Of a stretch of DNA of 64,000 nucleotides, positions 1 through 14,032 are shown one piece after another. The position numbers and the translations under genes are program-made. Source of the stretch: Phalacrocorax aristotelis (Eukaryota; Chordata; Aves; Suliformes; Phalacrocoracidae); contig NC_134277.1 of NCBI RefSeq assembly GCF_949628215.1, forward strand, positions 31,819,058 through 31,883,057, in the 5' to 3' direction. How positions within the stretch are numbered: position 1 is the first letter of the stretch; every line of letters starts with the position of its first letter. The notes below the pieces were generated by a model, which was not told where the DNA came from, made no database searches, and saw only the letters and a list, made by a program, of their open reading frames with translations.

Positions 1-2295
1 TTGTAAGTGAATTTCAAATTTGTAGCATTTTTTAAGTGAAGGTGGGGAGCTGCTTGTTTTACACTTGATTTGAATGGAAGATATATTTCCTGAGACTATT
101 TAGCTCTAAGCCCAATCACTAACCTACTATTAAAGGTTCTTCCATTTAAGTTTCATGTTGTGCTTTATTTGTATTCTGCCCCCCTCACCCCACCAAAAAA
201 AAAAAAAAAAAGTAAGCCAAAGAGGAGAGCATATGCATTAGCTTTGAATATTCAACTATCTTGGCTTTTGACGTACCATAAACATGCTTCCAGCAATTGT
301 TAACTCTTAGCATAAACTAGTCAAAATAAGAAGCTTGCTACTGTTTCACTGAGGATGCACACTGTACAGAAAGACATTTTTGCACTAAGAATTCAGGTTA
401 GTACTGTTTCTCTGAAGGACAGGGCTAAAACAAAGGGATACCAGGCAATCTTGTGACGTTTTTGCTCTGAAGATGCTGTCCTTCAGACAAGCTTCAAAGA
501 CCTATGGCCCTGTGTTTCACTGGGCATGTCCATAGTAAATTGCTGAGGATATGCAGAGGAAAGTGAATTGGATTCCATTGCAAAAATAATGTGGTGTCAT
601 GAAAATGGCATAGATGTGTTAGAGATATATATCCCTATCTCAGGGGTGTCTTGTCATGTTGCAAACTAATAATTGCTACAGTTTATAACATGTCAATAAA
701 CTTCAATATAAATTTCAATACCTGTACTCTGCTTTGCATCAGTTATTCCAAAGGAAAGCCTTCAGGAAATATGCAATATAGTGGCACAGAGGTAAACAAA
801 ATAGAGTTGATTTTTGTATAGATACAAAACACTCTAATGAATGGTTCTACAGAAACGTGCCTTAGTAATTTTTAAAGCAAAGCTGCTTTATCAGTTAACA
901 TTTGAACTTTCAGTAGTTCAATTCAGAATAACAAGTTTTCCTGGAAGGTTATGCTGTTTGGGAACAATCAAATGCCTGTAAAATACCTGTCTGGGGTAAT
1001 AGGACTTGCCAATTGTAAACATCCACAATAATTTCTTTAATTCTTTACAGGATCTCAACAGGGTGGCACTCAGTTTTCAGGTGCTTGTCTGGCTGATGGT
1101 AACACTGGGATTCTACAGTCTCCACATCTTGCAAAAATAAAATCTTACCCACTGAAATTTTATTGCTAACACAAATATTACTAGTGTAATTACATACTGC
1201 TATTGTAAACATATGATGTAAGTTGTGCCTAGTTCAGGCAAAAAGCTAAAATACATCTGACTTTCTAATGGGAAGAATACATAACTCTTTGTGCTTGGAT
1301 TTGATTTCAGGACTGAAGGTGCCAATCTTAGGGAACAGTTACTCAAACCATAAGAGACAAGACGACAAAGAATGCCAAAATAAGATAGTGTCATAAAACT
1401 GACAAGTTTTTATTCAATTGTCTTTTGAATTAATGTTTCCCTTTTCAGAACAGAATCTGATTCCACACTTTTTAGTGCAAAATGCTTATCACAGCCTCCA
1501 TGTAGAAAAATAAATTATATGAGGGGTCCTTAAGAAATGCTCTTCAAATCATTGATTTATAAAATCTAAAGCAGATTTCGGTTGAGATTTTTTTTTCTTT
1601 TTTCAGGTTTTTCTAGTTAGCTGAGGCAAATTGCTCTTGGCTTTTCTCCCTTTCCAGTTTTCATGGAGGTATTGTACAATATAATATTTCTGGCTTTAAG
1701 AACTTCATATTAACATTACAGATAGCAAATAACTGTGTGATTAAAAGGACTAAAACTTCTGATATTGTAAGGGCCTCAAGTGCAGCTAAATCAAAGCACT
1801 TCCTCTCAGGGGTAGTGGAGGTTATGTAAATCCTGTCAAGGGTATCTAATGTCAACTGCATGCCATAAGTCCTCCATGCTGTGAAATTTGAGGGGATAAT
1901 CAGGCCAGCAAAGCAGCACTGACTAGACTACTGAAAATGTGGAATGGATCTATCAGCATAAAAACATGATAGGAATGGAAGGGCATGCTGCAGGTGTCAG
2001 TTACCTTCTTCTGTTGCTCTGCGGACTGAAAAAGATGACTACTTTTTATTATTACCGGTCAAATTTAAGTAACAAAGGAATCAATACATAAATATTTAGG
2101 AGAGAAATAGATGGTGAATGATAAATGACAAGGGTTAATTTAATAAAACCTATCAGGCCACAATAAACATAAGCCATATTTGAAAAAAAGTAAAGGAGGT
2201 GGTTTGCTGGGTAAAGTGATTGTAATAGTTTTAATAGATTTTAGTAAGGGTTTTCATGCAATCTGTCCTGGATGCTTTGTAGAAGAAAGGGAAAA
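1..2295. other. Noncoding AT-rich DNA, nothing recognised
   Basis: No coding or repeat family was recognised apart from an A17 run at 195-211. The short open frames at 1200-1394 and 1661-1861 (minus) have no start context, domain or low-complexity pattern to support them. Confidence 0.6.
195..211 (+). repeat. Poly(A) run, 17 bp
   Basis: Seventeen consecutive A after a C-rich stretch (cccctcaccccacc). It could be the tail of a decayed retroposed copy, but no source sequence is recognisable upstream. Confidence 0.9.
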
Positions 2296-2700
2296 ATAGG
2301 GCTGGAATACACCTCAGGAGGCCATCTAGCCCATCCCCAGACCCAAGCCACACACAGGACAAAACCCAGTCATAACACATTTGTCTAACCAGTTCCTAAA
2401 AAACCCCAGCAACAGAGACTCCACAATCTCCCTAAGCAAACTACTCCTGCGCTTAACTGTCCTTTACAGTAAGATTGTTGTTCTTAATTGTCAGACTAAT
2501 CACAACAATTCTTACCCTATCCATAGGCAAAAAGCTTATTCTTTCCCTTTTAGCATCAATTTTTTTAATTTGGAAGACCAAACATTTCTTTGGAATCTTC
2601 TCTTTTCTCTACTAAACAACCTCAATTATTCCATCTTTGCACAGAGCTCATCCTCTAGCCCTCAGAGTAAAGGTAACTGGGTAAAACAGGACAGGAGATA
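2296..2700 (-). mobile_element. Old CR1 LINE 3' end, 5'-truncated
   Basis: Read on the plus strand, the order of phrases matches the reverse complement of a CR1 tail: gccatctagcccatcccc, then agcaacagagactccacaat, then ctccctaagcaaactactcc, then cttctcttttctctactaaa and aacctcaattattcc. This is the layout I recall for ancient CR1 copies in birds, crocodiles and turtles. The element's 3' end is near 2296 and its truncated 5' end near 2680-2700. Divergence is high, so the copy is old. The 109-codon open frame across it (2381-2710, plus) is antisense to the element and not a gene. Confidence 0.8.
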
Positions 2701-4017
2701 CTGCAGATAGAAATACAAAACAGTACTCATTCCAATATTACCAATAGCCCACCATCATTTATTGAGAATAATAATGAAGGGAGACCATAATTACGTATGC
2801 ATAGGTTCTTCCATAAAGGCAAATGCAAGCTTATCTAATAGTCTTACAACCTTCTCCATGTTTTCATATCGTTTATGCAGGTATCATCTCCTTACTACAA
2901 AAATGGAACTTAAAAAGCAGGTATAATGAGAGTAGCAGGTATTTATAGCCACCTGCATTCAAATGAAGATCAGCATTATTTAAAACCCCATACACAGATA
3001 ACGTAGCACATAGATAAAAGCTACATTCTAAACTTTTTTTTTTTAGAACAAAATATTTGAGATGTATTAATGTAAATGAATCAAATTGGTTATTGAAGTT
3101 ATGGACTATATAAAAGAAACTATGACTTGAAGTAATAAATTAGTGTTTACTAGAGGAAGCTCCTTAATGGTACATGTAATTAGACATTCCATTGGATTTT
3201 TGTGTATCAGCATTACCCCCAACATCTTCTACAGAGGTTTTGTTTTTATATGGCAGTTGCTTTAAAATCTAAGAAGCCAAAATCTGTTATGAAAATTTTT
3301 AGCCAAAAATAGGATTTTCTTCTAATTACAATTGTTTTCTACTGACATCTTTCCAACTGTAGAGAAAATGCAGTATTATGTTTACTCTGAGCCAGCTTCT
3401 TAAAAATATAAAATAAAATAAACACCCTTTTTCTTTCCTTACTTAATTTCTTGATCTTTTAGCCATACAGAGTAACTGTTGGTTACTGTCCTTGGGAGTT
3501 GATCTTGCACTATGCCAGCAGTTTTACTCATGTGAATAGTCAGTCTAGTTAAGGCCCATAGCACTCTTTGTGCAACTGAAGTTATTAAGATAAAGTTCTA
3601 ACAGGTATAAAAGCTACATATTGTAAACAGTGAGCATTTTAAAGAAAGCTAATATGTATGCAGTGTAGATATTTTTATGACCTTTTATACATGATATTAT
3701 TTAAGTGTCAAAGACATGCAGTAATGATTCAAAATTACATTGGACCATATCTATCCATAGATATATTCCATATATGTCAATGAATGTATCTTACACTTCT
3801 GAAAAGTGACTTTTAAACTTCCCCTGAGGATGCAGAGTTCATATAGTTCCATTGATGTTGTAATAGATCACTGTCTCCTACACTTCCTTTGACTTCTCAA
3901 ACATTATGATGTCTATGGAAAAACTCTATACATAATTTGGCTACTGAAAGGAAAGGGGAAAGACAAATGACATTTTTAACATCATCTTTCATATTTAAAA
4001 TTTAAATATTCAACATA

Positions 4018-4049
4018 TTTAGATAGGCTATGTTACTGGCCTATCTAAA
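4018..4049. repeat. Perfect inverted repeat, 11-bp arms, 10-bp loop
   Basis: The arms tttagataggc and gcctatctaaa are exact reverse complements separated by tatgttactg. They could form a short hairpin. No flanking gene or longer stem extends it. Confidence 0.85.
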
Positions 4050-6530
4050 CAGCAGAAATGGGGAAGTTCAGTATGAAAACTTGCTTTATATTTCCAATGT
4101 ATTCTGTCAGTTATTAAAAGGTAGCCAGTGCTTGTTTTTTTTCCAGAAAGAGGGTGTTTCTTGCTTCTGTAGTAGAAAAGCTGAGTGATAGATTGTGATT
4201 TAGGTTATATACACACACACAAAAATTACATGAAGAAGGTAAATAAAAACTTCCTTCTGCACTCCAAAGTGGCTTCCTACATCTACATTAGGATTTTCCA
4301 AAAATAAAGGGGGAGAGAGAACTTCACAACAATTATCTCACCCATTCAAATAGAGAGAGAAACAGCGAGTCTATCTGCTTCTCTCAGAATACCAATACAT
4401 AATGCATCTCAGCCAATACGGACCTGGTGTACAAACTCTTTGCAAATGATGTAAATTTACTTTGGCCAAAAGAGAAGAAATTCTGCTTAAGGCACAGACC
4501 CATTCAAGGCTTTTACAATGTCAAAGACCAAGCTAGGCATAGCTGATCATATGTAAGAGCTGCAGGTTACCTTTGAAATAATGAAATACTACGTGGCAAA
4601 TTAACTCTGAAACTCTTCACCTTCCCTGGCTTAAGTGAGACCTTTAATTTAGTTTTACTTCAGGGTGTTTTGCTAGTTAATTAAATGCAATGTGGTAATG
4701 CAGAGCCCAATGGAGATCTTTTGTGAGTACTATTCTTCAGATAGGGCACCTGCCTCTCAGCTAATAGCTTCTTCAGTGTGCAGCAGTCTCCAGCATTTGG
4801 GGATGGTGTGACAACATACATGGAGACAGGGGTATGACTCTAACCTGAATCTTGGTATAGATCTGTCTGCTTCCTATCTTATCGTTAGTTTTCATGTCTC
4901 TTCACTGCATGCTGTGTCTTGCTTGACTTTCACTTTCTTTATATTGATGGAGACTTTGAAAGCCAAAAACCACTATAAGGGCAGGAAATGCAAAGTGTGG
5001 TCACTTTCTGCAACCTATTATAAAATAAAATTGCTCAGTATCCTTTGTGTAACGTGAGGTTTCATTTATTGATTAGAGCAGCATCATCATACCAGAAAAT
5101 TCTGTAATATATTGCTACCTTTCAGCAGCACAAAGGGAGGAGAGGAAAAAAAACAAGAGGGAGAAAAAAGGAGCGCAAGAGAGAGATAAAGGTAGCCTTA
5201 TTCTCTACTTTCTATAAAAGTCTTTTCTACCCCACACAGGACACATCTTCAACTGCAAATAGCCATGAACTACTCTTTATCAAGCAGACGTCATCTTCCT
5301 GTAGACAACCTCCAAAATGACACCTCTAGCAGGTTCATCATTTTTATGGGCTGGAATGTGGGCATTCCTATGTTTCCTACACTACTAGTTTTTAAGGTAG
5401 ATACATCTACTTGTATCTTGGTAAAGTAATCCTGCATATTCAAGACAATGAGCATGAATATATTTCATTGGACCATCTCTAGGCCCAAGTAAAAAAGATG
5501 TACAGAAACAACTGGTTGATAATTGTTGATAAGGATGTGCAAGAGAGATAAAAGCCACCTCATGCTATTCTGAAATCACCCATTACAAATGGTGGAAATA
5601 CTTGGTTTTTAACACAGCTGTTACCTTCTCTCTAATTTGCCTTCCTCTCTAGGTGTTTCCCCTCCCAAGAGACCCTTTATGTACTATGAAAATTATGCAA
5701 ACAGAGAATGGTAAAGGATAGGACTCCATTTCTTCATATTTATGAAGATATCAGTAAATAATGATTAAATATTTGGATATTTTAATGATGTAGGTTCAGG
5801 GAATGTTCAGATTTGTAACACACTCCTTTCCTACTAAAAAAAGTGAGTATATGCTTTTATTTTTCCCCTCCATTCCTAGGAATAATACCTTATACCTTGG
5901 GGATCCTGGTGCCTGTCAGTCAAGTATCATAATTGTTAATGGACAAGGTTATTATACAGGAATCTACGACATGGGTATCAGTTGTACATTTTACAGGACC
6001 TGAATTAAAGTTTTTTCATGGTGCTGGTGTACAAGCAGGTTTCAGAGCCTTTCAGCTCTTGAAAATACTATTTTACAAAAGTCATTCACAACTTCCTGAT
6101 GGAATCATAAAGGGCACCAGTCAAGAACGCTGCTCAGGCACAAAACATTACTAATTCATATTCTGCTATCCACAGCTTGCTGAGAAGGAAGTCAAAACAG
6201 GTGAGCAATGAAAAGTTTCTGAAAACATTTCAGAGATGGACAGAAAGGTTGTTCTGCAGTAGATTATTTGTTGTGCTGCTAACTTTCCAGGACAAAAATA
6301 GATGAGCTCTAGACAATGTTATATTTGGTACCCATTGCAGACAGAGGAGAAATAAGGATTCTCTAACACTCTTGGCAGCTGAATAAAATGGCTGCAAACC
6401 CAAAAGGAGGGGAAAAAATAACCAACACAAACCCCAAAGAGTATGATAACAAAGCTCTCAGGTCTGACCCTATACTGCAGGAGGACAAATTAGAAATTCT
6501 TTTTCTTGCCTAGATTTTCAAACATATATG

Positions 6531-6592
6531 TTTAGGAGGGTTTTTTGGGGGTGTAGGGTTTTTTTGTTTTATTTTGTGTTGTGTTTTATTTT
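6531..6592 (+). repeat. G/T-rich low-complexity stretch
   Basis: Alternating G and T runs with almost no other bases (ttttttgggggtgtaggg, then T7 and tgttttatt blocks). Simple sequence only. Confidence 0.7.
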
Positions 6593-9500
6593 CCTAAACT
6601 TGCACTCAGTTCTACAAAGAAATAGATAATCTGCCTGCTAGGTTCCATAAGGAAAAAATTTAGCTTTACTGTATGTCCACTATAATAGAGAGAGGAAAAA
6701 AGGTTTTAAGTTTAAAACACAGATCTAGAAACAAGGAACTCTAACATGGTCTACACCCACCTCAGAAGGCAACTGCTGATGTGACACCACTTCCTCATGT
6801 CTAGCAAACAAACATCTGTCTTGCTTTACAGTGGGACTAAAAAGTAAAAATAAAATTGTATATAGAACTAAGCAAGAATCTTTAGGACACAATTATGCTA
6901 TTGATGTAACTGTTCTTTAACATTTCTAAGAGATATGTGGGTTTTTAGCATTAATTTTCCCAGTGGGGTAAGCAACTACCTGATTTCCAGTGAATGACTT
7001 GGCTCTAATCTACAGAATGCTTAAAAAACCTTGATCTTTAGCCTTCAGAGTTTTCTGTTGTCTTAACCACCAACCTATAAATTTATCAAGACATTCATTG
7101 TAGCCTTACCTAATATTCAACCATTATTGACCGTCTGCCTGAGGTTTTATTGATGAGCAGTATTTATTCACTGGAAAGTATGGTGATGAAGCAATAGTTA
7201 TGAACCTCTGGCAAGTTCTGTTCCTGCCTCTATCAGAGGGAAAATGTACATATGCCTTTCTGGAAAAAAACCTCAAGCTTTATTCTTTCCCACTTCAGTG
7301 ATAAGAAAAAAGATGCTTTGAAAGCAACTGCTTTTATTTTCAAAGTCACGTATAATTGTAATCATTGACATAACTTAAACGCTAACTTCACGATTGTGAC
7401 TCCTGAGCTTGTTAATTGGAACTGCACACCTAATTTGTCCTACATCTTTTCCCCAATGCACAGAAAATGAGATAAGTACTGCTATGTATATCTGTCCATA
7501 TTTAAGTATTAATTGTCTATAGGTGTGAAATAAAAATTTCAACTTTGCTCATCTAAAACACACATCGGAAGAAGTAGTGTTGTGAAGAATGTAAAGGACC
7601 AGCAGAAGATAAGACAACATGTTTAATACTATAACAAAGACAATAAAAGTTACTGAGCAGCCAGCCCAAGGAATTATTTCCACTTGGATGATAATGTATG
7701 TTAGGTCAGTTGTCTTTTTCTAAGCAGAGGACATTTGACCCTTCCAGTGAATAGAGTTCGCTAAATCGCTTCCTGTTTCAGAATCTGTGAAGCCATGGGG
7801 TGAACATCCTTAAGAAAGCCCTGTCAGTTGAATACGGCCAAAGTAGATGTTTCAGGAGCTGCTTGTACTAGAGAAAACTCGATTTGCAACAGACTGAAGG
7901 TTGACAGATCAAAGATCATGAAATATAGACAAAGTAACAGTACAGGCAATGACTCTTCTGCTTTATAAGTCACAAAAGCCATAAGAACAAAAAGGTACCT
8001 GGATTCATCTTCTGTATCACAGTAGAAAAAATATTCAAGTAGAAAATGTTTCTCTTTGAAAGAAAAGCATTAAAAGAAACAAAAACCAAAAACAATCATG
8101 CTAGCTTATTGCTAAGTTTCTAATTCAACAACAACAACAAAAAAAGTCTTGCATGAGTAGTAAAATAAGCTGGTAAGGTGTAAAAGATAAGGAAGTAAAA
8201 AAAGAATAGGTCCTTTTGAAACTGGATTTTTTCATAGTGCGTATATTGTGGGGTTTGAGCACTTTCTGTCTCTGTTTTGAGGTACCAGATGTGAACCATT
8301 AGGTTATAACAATCAAAGCATACAGGGAGATCGCAAAAACGGCTGAAGCATGGGTCACAGTCTGATGGCGAGTAAACTAAAAGTTCACTTTTAAGGCATA
8401 CTTTTTCATTGCTACTAGCTAGGCTCTGTTGACCACATCCCCCAATCCTGTACAGGCATCCCACTGCTGAATAGTGCCCAAATCCACAAAAACATTGGCA
8501 ATATAACAGTGGTGTAGACAGACACATGCAGTTGTTGTTAGGCATTCTCTTTTAAATGTTGAAATTTAAATTTCACTTAAATCTTGTTTAAATGTTTAGA
8601 TGCATTGTTAAGCATTTGAAATGTTAGGTGAAACTAAACTCTAGAGTTGTAGAGGTATTTAAATTAGGGTTTTAGGTTGGCAATTGCCTGTAGCAACACA
8701 GTTATACATATCACATTACATAAGTACTCAATTGTTCTTTACTCATTCATTTTCAAACTAATTTTCTTAGCTTATTATAGAGAAGCAAGATCTGAGACAG
8801 TTCCCAGTCACTAAGGACAAATACTTAGAAGAATATCTAAGAGTAGAACAAGATTATTTTATTTCTTCTATTCCTCATCTAGTACATAGCATAATTTCAA
8901 TTTTTTTTCTCTAAGGGTTTTTGATTTGGTTTGGATTTTTCTTTTGTTACTTTAAAAGCTCAAGTTTTATTACATTCTTATGTCTTCTCTGGCAATATTA
9001 ACATGGGGTTTGACATGTTTAGTATTCAATTATTAGTGGCCAGTTTGTACCCAGGACCAATATCTTGAACTGAAGTAGTACCAATACCTATTGTGCCTGC
9101 TCTGGGAGTATAAATTCTGCCAAATACTGTCAAAAGCTTTAAGGCAGTCACTGTTATGTCCATGAAGTTTCTGGATCCATCGTGTTCTTGTGTTGTATGA
9201 GTAAGAATGTCACATGTATGTGGCACTTATTTATAATGGGAACAACATAACTTGTTTTTAATAGGTACAGTTCTGTAACATAATGAACATTCTTGGCAAT
9301 ATCATAGTTCAGCTGGAAATCTTGTGGCTGAAATTTTCATTGAAGTCTATCTATATATTTCAGCACATTACAAGAGAAATCTCAGGAAAGCTACGATTTC
9401 CAAAGAGGAATGTCCCTTTCCCTGTGTTGCTGGCAACACAAATTCTTCTCCAAAATTCTCCACAAACAGAAGTGATATTCTGCTTTATAGAACAGTTACC

Positions 9501-11839
9501 TCAGCTGGTTTTTATATTATATTTAACCAATACTAGTGGCAGATTCACTGGCATAAGAAGTAGAACTAAACTGTGAGAAAATGGTGCTTACTATGCTGAG
9601 GCACGTACAGACTTTTGTGTTTGCAAGGAACGTGCATCCTCACTTGCACTAGTGCTGTTATATTTTCCTTACTATTAGATGACCCACTATAGCAGATACT
9701 AGAGTCAGCTGTGCTGTCCAAAGGCATATTCTTACCCTCTTTCAGGGAGCTGATAAGAGATACACTCATGTAGTACTCCTCTTGTCTCAGAAATATTAGT
9801 CTGCTTGGTAAAATCCCTGAACCAAAGTAGACTACAAGAGATCTTACTAGATCTTCATACATTGTGCAAAACAGCTTTAGAAGCTTAAGTATGCAACGTG
9901 TAGTTATAAATGCTCTAAAAAAAGAGAAGTGTTAATATAGTAGAACCTACTAAAAACATGAAAACAGTTATTGGAAATTATCATTTAAAACATAGCTGTT
10001 TGGAATAGTTTGTTTCAAAAAAAGACACATAACTGCTGAAGTTCCCCATGCTTATTTTAACCAAGGGTACATTCTCTCAAACTAAAAGTTAAATGGCGAT
10101 CATTAAACTCTTTGAAGGAGTTAAACGCTTTAGAAATAGTTCTATTCCTAGTTCAGCTGCTTATAAACATAATTTTATTTCCTATTTGCAGACAAATCAT
10201 TTAGGTGGACACTGCAATGTACTGCAGAATTTAAGAATGCGAGAGGTTTAGTTTGCAAAGCAATAGGAGGTCTAAAACCAGCCTAACTAACATTGCATTC
10301 TAATTTTGTTTAAAGATAAAATACTTAGATCCTTTTATCAGTGTTGTTATCAACTTATTATCCACCATTAACTCCAGGTTATGCTGTATAAAGCTGCTGG
10401 CTGCCTTCTCTTACAACTTCTTACTGCTTCCCAGTCTTATACAGTAGATTGCGTTATTAGCTGTCTGTGTGCGTATATTGGAGTGCAATAAACACACACA
10501 TAGACATTTTCTTTAGTAAAGGCCAGAAAAAAAAACCCCACCCAAAACTAAAAAGAAGCTAAGCTGCCAGCAATTCAGTATTTGTATTAGATCTAAAAAT
10601 AACTTCTTGACATTATTTTTTTTGTTTTCAAGGTGGAAGTTGTCTGTTAGAAGTAGCACAACAGGGAATTTCTAAAGAATCAGTAATCAATGATCTTTTC
10701 CTGAACTGCTGAATGAAATTAAACCAGATGAATTTAGATCAGTTGGCTGGCATGAAAAAAATGCAAATTGCTTTTGACAGGTAAGTGTTTGTTATAAATA
10801 TGAGTCAAGTATGTTAGCTTCCCTCTGTCAAATTAGCCATCGTTTGTACATCTGATGTCCGCAAGCAAGATATCAAGGGAAAAACCTTAGAAACATCCCA
10901 ACAGTTAACTCTTAAATGATATGCAATAGAATGAGAGTTCCTGTTGTGCTTAAGAGTATCTGCTTTATGGATTGTCAGAAACTTTCGCTTTCACAGGCTG
11001 GTCTAGTTCTTACTTTTTACAAGCCCCAAATGCATACAGAAAAGATGACAGAAAATGAATAGTATCAGAATATGATGTGTTTTGAATGATGAGAACAAAA
11101 AATGCCACTTACAGGAAGATGTAAAAAAATAAAAGAGAAAGAAAAATGAGAACAAAATGCTCATTTTTCTAAGTCAAGAAAAGGAACAAACCAACATCAG
11201 AAGTACACAGTGTTCTAAATTAAGACGGAGGTGAGTGAAAATGTGTTTTTCTTCTGTGCTTAATGCATTGAAGGAAAAGTTTGAGAAAGAATGGAGATCA
11301 GATTTGGAAAGAGAAAATTCAATAATAGATGTAAGATTAGATTGAGTAACAAAGTGTCTAAAGCATCGACACATTAAAAAAAACCCAAACCCACAAAACC
11401 AAACCACCATGTTACTCATAACATAAGGTGAACAGATAGTCCGTTCTGCAGGAATTCCAGAAAACACGTTAGTAAATGCCACCTGGTTGAGCGTATCTGT
11501 CTCTATTATCACAGCCACCCTATGACAGTGGCAGTCACTGCTGCTCCCACAGCATCTGTGTCTGTCCTTTCCCCAAGCCGGCAACCAGTCGAATTTCTAA
11601 TTATTCACTGAGAAGAAAGCTGCCTTTACGATTCATCCCTTGGCAAAAAAGACCCCTCACACACACTACACACATACTTCAAAGGTAAATAGCACGAGCG
11701 TGAGTATCTCCAGGAACAAATAGTGAGCAGAATACTGTTTTTATTGTACTCCCTATCAAAGTACTGCTATTTATGCTCCTGATCTGAAGAATCTCAGGTC
11801 AAAACCAAGCCCATTGTTCCCACATTTTTATGTGGTGAT

Positions 11840-12030
11840 TTTCAGTTCATATTTATATTCTTATATATTTTTATTAAATATATATTATATTATATTATAT
11901 AAATCTATATTGTATGAAATATATAAATAGAAGCATTTTTATATTTTGAAATATAAAATATAAAATATTATATTTTACATTATAAAAATTATATATATAT
12001 TAAAATGTTGAATAATTAATTAAATAAGCA
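11840..12030. repeat. AT-only low-complexity block
   Basis: Nearly pure A and T with overlapping short motifs (atatatattatattat, aaatataaaatataaaatat, attatatatatat). Several stretches are self-complementary, so it could extrude cruciforms or act as an easily unwound region; that is inference. Confidence 0.85.
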
Positions 12031-14015
12031 TTAAATAGGTAATCCTTCCCAGATTCTCATTAACTAATTACAAATGCAAGGGAAGACAGGTCCACTGTCT
12101 TTATAAAAGTGAGGGAGATTGTAATTGCTTTTACTACATTAGCAGGGAACTAGTGCTCCCCTCCCTTCACAGCATTTTATTTGTGACTCCAGTGACAAAA
12201 AGCTAGGAAAGGACTAAATGAAGTAAAGAAAAGGAATGATTTTGGCTTCACTTCTCCTCACTGCCTCGAGTAGTGGGCCAAGTACATCAGACAGAAACCT
12301 GTTCGCAGAAAGAGGCAATGTAATGCTTTCCTTCCTCATTGGATGAGGGAGTAGGAGGAAAAATGATGGGCTGCAATTTGTTGTCTAACTTGCTGTGAGC
12401 TAAGATGCTCCTTTAGTTGGTCAAATTGTAATTTGTATCTAGAAAGAGAGTTTAAAAAAAAAAAACAAACCCGAACCAAAACAAACAAGCAATAAAAACC
12501 CCTAACCTTATACCAAAGAGAATCAAATCCCACAGATCCTCAATCTATTCTATGCCAGAAGTCCATCAGTTCCCTCCGAGCACAGCTCCTTTTTTAGGAT
12601 TTAACTCCTGTTTGTGGAGCATGTAATGTGCAAAATGGCAAGACAGCAGCTGGACTACACTACAGGGCTTAGCTCTCTTCCGGTGACCAAAGAAAACTGC
12701 TAAAATTCAGAGCAGAAACAATACTGAGTCATATAATAAACAAGCTAATCAACACAGTTCTTAAAAATTTGCTTGAGAAAAAAAATCTGCAGCTGATTCT
12801 GAAACAAAAGGGATTAAATAAGTAACAGATAATTCTATGGATGAATGTTCCTATTCAGTAGTGCTAGAGATCAATTTTAAATAGTAGAAAACGTACATCC
12901 CCCCCAACAGTTTTCAAAACTGTAATACTTTTTTTTTTTTTTAGAAGGAGTGTTAAATTTTTATCAATACAGACATTGGGTCAAAGACTACCCAAAAATC
13001 TCCAGGATTTATTTTTTTTTTTTTACTTATTAGAAAACTGCTCTCTATTTACTTTGCTCTTTTTCTAGATTTATATTCTCAAATAATTTTGACTTTCTTG
13101 AAACTGTAGGACTTCATATATTAATCTTCAAAAATAAAATTCTAAAGAAACTCAAAGCATAACTGATTTCACTTAACCCATAGACAACTACTAGAGTTTT
13201 GTATGAAAAAAAAGAGACAACTTTAATGAAAAAATAATCAGAATAGTTAAATGTTACCACCAACGAATTGGGGGGTGAGAGATAAAATGAACATCTTTAC
13301 ATAGGAACAAATACGGTACACTGTAACAAAATTACTAAAGGTGCTCTTATTCCAGAAAGATTTTCTTAACCTGAACAGTGGAGATTATAACACCTGGAAC
13401 TCATTTGCAGTGATTAAATACCTGTGTTGTTACACAAAAGTGAAATCCAATTCCATGAACTTTTGCAAAAATTTTCAAAAAGCCTTAGATTTATTCTTGG
13501 AAAGACAAGGAAGCAGAGCACTCAAAGACTTACAGACTGAAAGTGATGAAAACATGAAAGGTAATCTCCAAGTTTTATTGCCAGATGTTTGTGAATTAAA
13601 GGGTTCCAGACAGCGTGCCAGACAAGCAGTTATAGAAATGAGAACAGGAATAATAAAGTAGTTTGTTCCTGTCATTACAAAGTCTAAGCCTCAGTTTTCT
13701 CTCTGATTTTTGCCTTATTGTTTTGGTAAGTTGCTTGTTTAATTTTTTTAGTCATATGGGCATCTGAACAACTCAGAAATTATTCAGAATTTCAGTTTTG
13801 CTTTGTGTTTCAGGAAACTAGGAAAACCTCCATTATATACTCCAAAATTTGCTGGTTGTTGCCTGCATTTTTGATTGATCCAACATGCATTGCAGTTCAA
13901 AGTCAGAAGTAAGCTGGAATAAGTAATCACTGTCATCAAAGAGCTAGTAAATGGAAGACCTAGGTCAAAGACACAGCATTGAGGTAAGAACATTAAATTA
14001 GTCTAACGATTAACT

Positions 14016-14032
14016 CCCCCCCCCCGCCCCGC
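14016..14032 (+). repeat. C-rich run, 17 bp (C10-G-C4-G-C)
   Basis: Ten C, one G and four more C near 14016-14032 stand out in AT-rich surroundings. The minus strand is a G run that may be unstable in copy number. Confidence 0.8.

Noticed and set aside
2381..2710. 109-codon open frame, plus strand
   Set aside because: Falls on the antisense strand of a CR1 remnant.
8120..8545. 141-codon open frame, minus strand
   Set aside because: Composition is typical of chance translation (many Cys, Phe, Leu), with no domain, splice context or known homologue. One long frame is expected in 64 kb.
9026..9226. 66-codon minus-strand frame that looked protein-like (GRIYTPRAGTIGIGTTSVQD)
   Set aside because: I could not tie it to any protein, and there are no flanking splice signals or matching neighbouring frames.
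11174..11584. 136-codon open frame, minus strand
   Set aside because: No recognisable motif, and no splice-site or promoter context on that strand.
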